A stretch of 64,000 nt of DNA from Bacillota bacterium (lineage in GTDB: Bacteria > Bacillota > Clostridia > Christensenellales > UMGS416), in NCBI GenBank assembly GCA_023421955.1, contig JAEZSE010000046.1:185113-249112 (forward strand), read 5' to 3'. The position numbers were made by a program, and so were the translations under genes. A model generated the notes under the pieces. It had not been told where the DNA came from and did no database searches. It was given only the letters and a program-made list of their open reading frames with translations. Shown here one piece after another: positions 58,537-64,000 of this stretch (position 1 is its first letter; the number at the start of each line of letters is the position of its first letter).

Positions 58537-60033
58537 CTATTTTGGTAAAGTCTGGGTCAAAAAGTCCTCTGCAACACTTTCTTTTAGCACAGGTGAAAGC
58601 TTGAAGCTCTCCACGTGGCAGCTGCGGCTGGCCGTGATCGAGACATCCTTCATCTCTGCCGCCATACCACTCTTCTCAAGGTAATCAGCAACGTCCACAT
58701 GCACTTTCAACTGCAACCGGTCACAAGTGAGGTTATCCTTGGTTCTCAGATATTGCCGCAAGATCTCTAGCGCCACCGACTGAGGCGTGAGCACCCTACC
58801 CGACCCGCCGCACACCTGGCAGGTGGAGTGTACGATTGTGGAGACCCTTTGGCGGATCTTCTTGCGCGTCATCTCCACAAGGCCCAACTGGGTAATGCCT
58901 AACACATTGGTGCGGGTACGGTCGCGTTTCAACTCCTCCTTGAGGGCTCGCAGAAGCTCGTCTTTGTGCTGCTCGGTCTCCATATCGATGAAGTCAATCA
59001 AGATGATGCCGCCAATGTCTCGCAAGCGGATCTGCCTGGCGATTTCAGCGGCAGCTTCCAGGTTGGTGTGAAAGATCGTCTCCTGCAGATTGTCATCACC
59101 CACATATTTACCTGTATTTACATCGATCACGGTGAGCGCCTCGGTGTGGTCGATCATCAGGTAACCGCCGCTCTTCAGCCAGCTCTTACGCTGGAAGGTG
59201 CGTTTGATGTCGCTTTCGATGCTAAACCGATCAAACAGGTCGTAGGCGCCGTCCATGCACTCCAGTGCGTTTTCGGGTAAGCCCTGCTCGTGCATCAGAG
59301 TGCGGATATCTTCACATGCCTTACGGTCGTTGACCACAAAGCGCTTCACATCACGGTCAAACATGTCGCGAAAGGCGCGCACGGCCAAGCCCTGGTCGCG
59401 GTATAGCTCCTTGGGCGCGGTGGTTTTTTTCTCCATCGTCTCAAGACTATGCCACCAATCCATCAGAAAGGGGATTTCATCGGCAAGCTCCTGCTCACTC
59501 ACGCCCTGCGCTGCCGTACGGATGATCAGGCCCACATTCTGAGGGCGCATGCCTTCAGCCACGCGCTTCAGCCGCATGCGCTCTCCCTCGTCCTCAATGC
59601 GGCGGGACACACCCACATACTCCATGCGGGGCATCATCACCATCAATCGGGAGGGCAGCGTGATGTTGGTTGTGATGCGGGCGCCTTTGGTGCCCGATGG
59701 ATCTTTGAGCACCTGCACCAGCAGCTCCTGCCCCACGCGCACCACTTGTCGAATCAGGCGGGGCTCCACTTTCTGCTGGCTTTCGCCAAACTCAAAGTCG
59801 CTGCTGTCCAGTGCGATGTCACCGATGTAGAGGAAGGCGTTCTTTTCCAGGCCGATGTCTACAAAGGCGGCCTCCATGCCTGGCAGCACGTTGCGGACGA
59901 CGCCCTTGTAAATGTTGCCGGCAAGCCGCTCGCGGCCAGGGCGTTCCACATAATACTCCACAAGTTCGCTGTTTTCCAGCAGCGCCACACGGGTTTGGTA
60001 GGGGTTCGCGTCAGCCAGGATGATCTTGTCCAC
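58537..60033 (-). CDS. rng: ribonuclease E/G family endoribonuclease
   Basis: Single-strand endoribonuclease. 498 residues, RNase G-sized. S1 domain at about 30-120 (GNIYKGVVRNVLPGMEAAFV), catalytic aspartates in LTVIDVNTGKYVG and GGIILIDFIDM, and the zinc-link CQVCGGSGRV. The TTG at 60039 overlaps the preceding gene's stop; a GTG at 60033, eight bases after GGAG, gives a more usual start (MDKIILADANPYQTR). Coupled to the TIGR03936 gene. Confidence 0.93.
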   Translation of the reverse strand: MDKIILADANPYQTRVALLENSELVEYYVERPGRERLAGNIYKGVVRNVLPGMEAAFVDIGLEKNAFLYIGDIALDSSDFEFGESQQKVEPRLIRQVVRVGQELLVQVLKDPSGTKGARITTNITLPSRLMVMMPRMEYVGVSRRIEDEGERMRLKRVAEGMRPQNVGLIIRTAAQGVSEQELADEIPFLMDWWHSLETMEKKTTAPKELYRDQGLAVRAFRDMFDRDVKRFVVNDRKACEDIRTLMHEQGLPENALECMDGAYDLFDRFSIESDIKRTFQRKSWLKSGGYLMIDHTEALTVIDVNTGKYVGDDNLQETIFHTNLEAAAEIARQIRLRDIGGIILIDFIDMETEQHKDELLRALKEELKRDRTRTNVLGITQLGLVEMTRKKIRQRVSTIVHSTCQVCGGSGRVLTPQSVALEILRQYLRTKDNLTCDRLQLKVHVDVADYLEKSGMAAEMKDVSITASRSCHVESFKLSPVLKESVAEDFLTQTLPK

Positions 60034-60035
60034 AA

Positions 60036-60707
60036 TCAATTCTCCAGCATAAAGATCTCAGAAAGCGGTGTTTGCCGCCCATCATTCTTCGCATACAGCT
60101 CTAGCCGCGTCATGGCGCGGACACACTCCGCCGAGCCCATCGCTGCCTTAACAACTAGTTCAGGCCGGATGTTGAGGGCGCTGCCGGCAGCCAGGAAAAG
60201 CTCCACCCCACTGTTTTTCATCTCGATGGAATAAATCCCCTTGCGAATCTCCATGGCGGCAGGGCCGTTTTTACCGTCCTTGACAACATCAATTGTCTCA
60301 CGATCCAACAGAGCCAGAAAGCGCATGGCGTCTTCGCCGGAAAGCTGCTGCTCAAACTCGATGCGCCAGCGTGCGGCAGTCACTTGCGCCATTAGCGTTG
60401 CCATGGCTTCGGGGACTTGCCACACACCGATGGCCTTCAGCCCATCGGGCAGAGTGTTATTCAACTGATCCATGGCCTGCAAAAGCGGATAACCATCTGG
60501 CAGGGTGATTTCCATATACTCCCCTTCGGAGAGATATCCCAACCCCAGCGCTTGCGCGAAGGACATCACGATGTGGGGGTGAAAGCCCTGAGAATACTGG
60601 GCTGGCAGGCCGGCACGGCGGATCGCGCGGTTCATCGCACGCATCAGGTCCAGGTGAGCGATATAGCGGGTCGCACCGCCTTTATGAAACTTGAATGCAG
60701 CCCTCAT
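60036..60707 (-). CDS. TIGR03936-family radical-SAM-linked protein (DUF2344)
   Basis: 223 residues. Starts MRAAFKFHKGGATRYIAHLDLMRAMNRAIRR (outline), then AQYSQGFHPHIVMSFAQALGLG, the DUF2344 hallmarks. It always accompanies the TIGR03960 radical SAM protein, and in some genomes the two are fused. ATG at 60707 overlaps that gene's stop by 4 bases (ATGA), with GGAGGGG upstream. Function unknown; RNA modification is the usual guess. Confidence 0.9.
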   Translation of the reverse strand: MRAAFKFHKGGATRYIAHLDLMRAMNRAIRRAGLPAQYSQGFHPHIVMSFAQALGLGYLSEGEYMEITLPDGYPLLQAMDQLNNTLPDGLKAIGVWQVPEAMATLMAQVTAARWRIEFEQQLSGEDAMRFLALLDRETIDVVKDGKNGPAAMEIRKGIYSIEMKNSGVELFLAAGSALNIRPELVVKAAMGSAECVRAMTRLELYAKNDGRQTPLSEIFMLEN

Positions 60708-62545
60708 TTTGCCCCTCCGCATACATCCTGCATGCCGCAGCCAAGGCAGCCATCACGGCAGTCATCAGTTGTTTTCCCAGCCTCTGCCCTCTGCCGCTCC
60801 ACCCAGAGAAACACCTTGCAGACGCCGGACCCGAGATGATCCCACGGTAGGATCTCAACCTCACCCGCCATGCGGTTGGCATAGAATGAGGGATCGACGC
60901 CAGTCTCTGTAAAAGCCGTCTGCCAGCGAGCCATGGAGAAATGCTCCCGCCAGCTGTCAAACCGGGCGCCCAACTGCCAGGCACGCAGCAGCACCCTGGA
61001 CATGGGTCTGCCACCCCGGGCAAACGCCGCCTCCAGCAGCGACAGCTTGGCGTCATGCCAACTGTAGTCCACACCGCCAATCCTCAACGCCTGCTTTAAA
61101 AGTTTCTGTTTGCGAATGAGTTCGTCTACGGTGTCCTGCCCATCCCACTGGAAGGGCGTGTGGGGTTTGGGCACGAAATTGGATGTGCTCACCAGAATAC
61201 TGACTGGCCTGCGGCGCTTTCCCTTGGGTAGATTCCGATATTCGTTGATGACCTTTCTGGCAAGGTCTGCAATGCCAAGAAGATCATCGTCAGTCTCTCC
61301 GGGCAGGCCCAGCATGAAGTAGAGCTTCACCTTGTCCCAGCCGGCATCAAAGGCGTCGCGGACACTTCGCATCAGGTCTTCTTCAGTCACATTCTTGTTG
61401 ATCACGTCACGTAGGCGTTGGGTGCCGGCTTCGGGTGCCAATGTGAGGCCCGTGCGGCGGCCGCCTTCCAGCGAGTCCATATATTCTTTGCCGTGGGCAT
61501 CCAGACGAAGCGACGGCAGTGACAGCGATACGTTACCCGAGCAAGGGCCAGCCTTGAGCGCCGTCACCAGCTCGGCAAACCGGCTGTAGTCACCGGTGCT
61601 GAGGGAGGACAGTGACACCTCGTCGTACCCGCTGTTTTGTAAGCTTTCCGCTGCGTGGCGCACAAGAGTTTTCACTGAACGCTCACGGATTGGCCGGTAA
61701 ATGGTACCGGCTTGGCAAAAGCGGCAGCCCCTGGTGCAGCCCCGAAAGACTTCCAGTGTCACACGGTCATGCACAATGTCCAGAAAAGGCACGATGGGCC
61801 TGTCCGGCCAGGGAGCGCAATCCAGGTCGGCAAGGATTCGCTTTCCCACCACACCGGGCACTCCAGCGACAGTTGGTTGAATGGACTGTATTGTGCCATC
61901 CTCGTGGTATTGCACCTCATACAGCGACGGCACATACACACCAGGGATCGCCGCCAAGCGCAGCAGCAGCTCGTGACGAGATAGCCTGCTCTGCTTGGCC
62001 TGCTTCACCGTATCCACCAGTTCACCGGTCACTTCCTCACCATCACCCAGCACGAAGCAATCGATGAACTCCCAAAGCGGCTCGGGGTTGTAGGCGCATG
62101 GGCCTCCGGCTATCACCAGCGGGTGGGTTTCGTCGCGATCAACAGTTTTCAACGGCAAGCCGGCCAGATCAAGCATGTTGAGCACATTGGTATAGCACAT
62201 CTCATATTGCAATGTGAAGCCAACGATATCGAAATCCTTGATTGGGTCGCCGCTTTCCAAACCATACAGTGGAATGCCGGCCTGTTTAAGCTCCTTTTCC
62301 ATGTCGGCCCAGGGTGCAAACACCCGCTCGCACCAGGTGTCTTCCCTGCTGTTCAGCACATGGTAGAGAATCCGTGTGCCCAGATGAGACATCGCGATTT
62401 CATAGGCATCGGGAAACGCAAACGCGAACCGAATATCCACATTGGACGGATCTTTGACGATTGAGTTAACCTCCCCACCGGTGTAGCGGGCGGGCCGCTC
62501 CACGCGGGGCAGGATATGCTCCAGTTTGCTGTTATACAAAATCAT
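60704..62545 (-). CDS. TIGR03960-family B12-binding/radical SAM protein
   Basis: 613 residues. An N-terminal part resembling a B12-binding domain (VDIRFAFAFPDAYEIAMSHLG; VIAGGPCAYNPEPLWEFIDC), then the radical SAM core with the cluster motif RGCTRGCRFCQAGTIYRP near 245 (CxxxCxxC) and TGLTLAPEAGTQRLRDVIN. Partner of the TIGR03936 protein. Starts 62545, overlapping rsmA stop by 4 bases. Confidence 0.93.
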   Translation of the reverse strand: MILYNSKLEHILPRVERPARYTGGEVNSIVKDPSNVDIRFAFAFPDAYEIAMSHLGTRILYHVLNSREDTWCERVFAPWADMEKELKQAGIPLYGLESGDPIKDFDIVGFTLQYEMCYTNVLNMLDLAGLPLKTVDRDETHPLVIAGGPCAYNPEPLWEFIDCFVLGDGEEVTGELVDTVKQAKQSRLSRHELLLRLAAIPGVYVPSLYEVQYHEDGTIQSIQPTVAGVPGVVGKRILADLDCAPWPDRPIVPFLDIVHDRVTLEVFRGCTRGCRFCQAGTIYRPIRERSVKTLVRHAAESLQNSGYDEVSLSSLSTGDYSRFAELVTALKAGPCSGNVSLSLPSLRLDAHGKEYMDSLEGGRRTGLTLAPEAGTQRLRDVINKNVTEEDLMRSVRDAFDAGWDKVKLYFMLGLPGETDDDLLGIADLARKVINEYRNLPKGKRRRPVSILVSTSNFVPKPHTPFQWDGQDTVDELIRKQKLLKQALRIGGVDYSWHDAKLSLLEAAFARGGRPMSRVLLRAWQLGARFDSWREHFSMARWQTAFTETGVDPSFYANRMAGEVEILPWDHLGSGVCKVFLWVERQRAEAGKTTDDCRDGCLGCGMQDVCGGAK

Positions 62546-63399
62546 TCTCCAGTCTGTGTGTTGGTGGCGCGGAATCCTTCCTCATAGAGCCGGTTAGTCA
62601 ACGCCGCGAATTTGGCCAGGTCCAGCTGCTCGGCTCTTCCCTGCGGGTCCAAACCAGCCAGGGTAATCAAGCGGGCGGCTTCGTCGCCACCCAGGCTAAA
62701 AGAGGCGGCCACGTTGTTGCGCAGTGTTTTTCGGCGGGCAGCGAAGCACCCGCGCACCGTTTTCTCAAATAAAGTCATGTCGTGCACTTCTACCGGCTGC
62801 TGCTGCCGCACGACCATTTTGAGCACAGCCGACTGCACCCTAGGCGGCGGGGAAAAGGCTCCAGCCGGCACAATGAAAGACCGCTCTGCCACCGTGCGAA
62901 ACTGTACAGCCACCGAGATGGCTCCGTAGTCTTTGCCACCTGGTGTGGAAACCAGCCGGTCGGCCACTTCCTTCTGCACCATCACAACAAGGCTGGTCAC
63001 CGGCAGGCCACTTTCCAGCAGCCGCATGATCACCGGTGTAGTGATGTAATATGGCAAGTTGGCAACCACCTTGAAGGGCTTGCCGCCAAAGGTATCTTGC
63101 CATATCGCTTGAAGATCAACCTTCATGATATCGGCATGGACAATGGTGGTATTGGGATGTTGCGCGAGCCTGCCGCGCAATCTGGGGATCAGCGCTCCGT
63201 CCAGTTCTACAGCTGCCACCAAGCAGGCCCTAGCGGCGAGCACCTCAGTGAGGGTGCCCAGCCCAGGGCCCACCTCCAGCACGCAATCCTCACCAAACAC
63301 TTCAGCGGTGTCTGCGATCTTGCCCAGTATCCCTTTGTCAAACAGGAAATGCTGCCCCAGCTTCATTCCCCGAGGCTGCGCGTTTGTCTTTTTTGGCAT
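62542..63399 (-). CDS. rsmA: 16S rRNA dimethyladenosine transferase
   Basis: Also called KsgA; dimethylates two adjacent adenosines in the 3' end of 16S rRNA. 285 residues: LGQHFLFDKGILGKIADTAE, SAM site VLEVGPGLGTLTEVLAARA, catalytic NLPYYITTPV, and the C-terminal helical domain (FFAARRKTLRNNV-like segment). ATG at 63399, SD not strong. Confidence 0.96.
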   Translation of the reverse strand: MPKKTNAQPRGMKLGQHFLFDKGILGKIADTAEVFGEDCVLEVGPGLGTLTEVLAARACLVAAVELDGALIPRLRGRLAQHPNTTIVHADIMKVDLQAIWQDTFGGKPFKVVANLPYYITTPVIMRLLESGLPVTSLVVMVQKEVADRLVSTPGGKDYGAISVAVQFRTVAERSFIVPAGAFSPPPRVQSAVLKMVVRQQQPVEVHDMTLFEKTVRGCFAARRKTLRNNVAASFSLGGDEAARLITLAGLDPQGRAEQLDLAKFAALTNRLYEEGFRATNTQTGE

Positions 63400-63421
63400 A
63401 TGGCCCCCAAAACAATGGCAC

Positions 63422-63427
63422 TATTAT
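63422..63427 (-). promoter_or_regulatory. -10 box upstream of rsmA
   Basis: Perfect TATAAT on the minus strand, about 25 bases before rsmA; the -35 is weak (T-rich). Confidence 0.45.
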
Positions 63428-63521
63428 ACAACCAACCGGCAAAATAAAAAAACCAGTTTGTGCATTATTGTCGCTCAATTCGAAGAAAATATCATTAAAG
63501 TATGCACCTGGAGGGATTTCC

Positions 63522-64000
63522 ATGAAACGCATGTTCCTCGTGTTGCTCGCCACTGCGTTGGTATTGGCCGGCTGCAAGCAACCGATCAAGACTCCTGCTC
63601 CTTCGTCATCGGCTGCCGCGACTCCTGTGGAATCTTTGGCTCCGTCGCCATCGGCTGCACAGTCAAACGCAGAGGTGCCCAAGCTTCCGGAGCGCTTCGC
63701 CAACAAAACGGCGGAAGAGATGATCCTGAAGATTTATGATATCAAGTCCAAGCAAATCTCCGAACTCCCACTGGAGGAATACCTCTGCGGTGTCTTAGCC
63801 GGTGAGATGCAGAAAGACTGGCCGGAAGAAGCCTTGAAGGCGCAGGCAATCATCGCCCGGACCTTCCTGATGCAGTTCCTTACTGAAAACGAAACCAGCA
63901 AGGTGAACAAAGAAGCTGACATTTCCACCGATCCGGAGGAGTCACAGGCCTACGATGCATCCGGTGTCGATGAGAAAATCAAGAAAGCAGTCAGTGATAC
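63522..64000 (+). CDS. SpoIID/LytB-domain lipoprotein, cut by the right edge
   Basis: About 159 residues are visible. A lipoprotein signal (MKRMFLVLLATALVLAGC) with Cys at about 18, a Ser/Pro/Ala linker, then a SpoIID-type domain: ELPLEEYLCGVLAGEMQKDW and EEALKAQAIIARTFLMQFL, where the Glu of AGEM is the catalytic residue of SpoIID lytic transglycosylases. SpoIID of Bacillus is membrane-anchored by a helix, so lipid anchoring is a variation. GAGGG is 8 bases upstream. The frame stays open to the edge. Confidence 0.85.
   Translation, partial: MKRMFLVLLATALVLAGCKQPIKTPAPSSSAAATPVESLAPSPSAAQSNAEVPKLPERFANKTAEEMILKIYDIKSKQISELPLEEYLCGVLAGEMQKDWPEEALKAQAIIARTFLMQFLTENETSKVNKEADISTDPEESQAYDASGVDEKIKKAVSD

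Noticed and set aside
1..64000. CRISPR arrays, prophage, insertion sequences, tRNA or rRNA genes
   Set aside because: I looked for regular direct repeats, transposase or integrase motifs and tRNA-like cloverleaf ends with no hit; the only repeats are those between smc and ftsY.

Overview
The window reads as chromosomal core DNA from an anaerobic, spore-forming Bacillota of the class Clostridia. Evidence: sigma-K and a SpoIID-domain lipoprotein (sporulation), a trimeric NADH-linked [FeFe] hydrogenase with a sensory-type hydrogenase relative beside it, RNase J, CIRCE-controlled groESL, a glycine T-box, a tandem glycine riboswitch, the smc/ftsY/ylxM/ffh/rpsP/khpA/rimM/trmD block, DivIVA and YARHG/SPOR-type envelope proteins. 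Base composition is close to balanced and coding density is high. I see no insertion sequence, prophage, CRISPR array, tRNA or rRNA. I cannot name a genus.

Layout. 1-4.8 kb: 5' end of a dihydrouridine synthase gene, a membrane-anchored unknown, mtnA, a tiny lipoprotein, and a polar amino-acid ABC transporter. 4.8-7 kb: a four-helix membrane protein and glyQS behind a glycine T-box. 7-12.5 kb: a four-gene unit fba-pyk-unknown-isochorismatase, then a phosphohexomutase. 12.9-19 kb: a YARHG lipoprotein, sigK, and the operon rnj-lysO(split)-mltG with a leader rich in hairpins. 19-27.5 kb: the hydrogenase region, with hydC, a HATPase protein, a 2Fe-2S protein, hydB and hydA behind a promoter flanked by Rex-like operators, preceded by DRTGG / RsbW-like kinase / HydS-like / DRTGG / PHP genes. 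27.5-30.6 kb: SPOR protein, a double-zinc-ribbon-like protein, dCMP deaminase, PAP2 phosphatase. 30.8-32.8 kb: groESL. 32.8-49.4 kb: mostly minus-strand housekeeping genes (divIVA-like, patatin, lgt, trmD, rimM, khpA, rpsP, ffh, ylxM, ftsY, smc, rnc, acpP, plsX, MFS, prfC). 49.5-53.4 kb: a small divergent redox-looking pair and a ThuA / Gfo-Idh pair with a divergent AraC regulator. 53.4-57.9 kb: the glycine-cleavage operon under a tandem glycine riboswitch. 57.9-63.4 kb: pgsA, rng, two radical-SAM-linked genes and rsmA. The right edge cuts a SpoIID-domain lipoprotein.

How it fits together. The hydrogenase operon should move electrons between NADH, ferredoxin and H2. The two inverted repeats at its promoter match the clostridial Rex (NADH/NAD+ sensor) pattern, and the adjacent sensory-type module is a candidate H2- or redox-sensing circuit. 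Glycine is handled by two RNA sensors: the T-box reads uncharged tRNA-Gly to feed translation, and the riboswitch reads free glycine to turn on its breakdown.

The most unusual items are the sensory hydrogenase module, a pair of covarying hairpin repeats between smc and ftsY, a five-hairpin leader in front of RNase J, a palindrome exactly at the ylxM-ffh start site, and an unrecognised protein with an internal duplication inside a glycolytic operon. All functional calls are from reading the sequence; no search was run.
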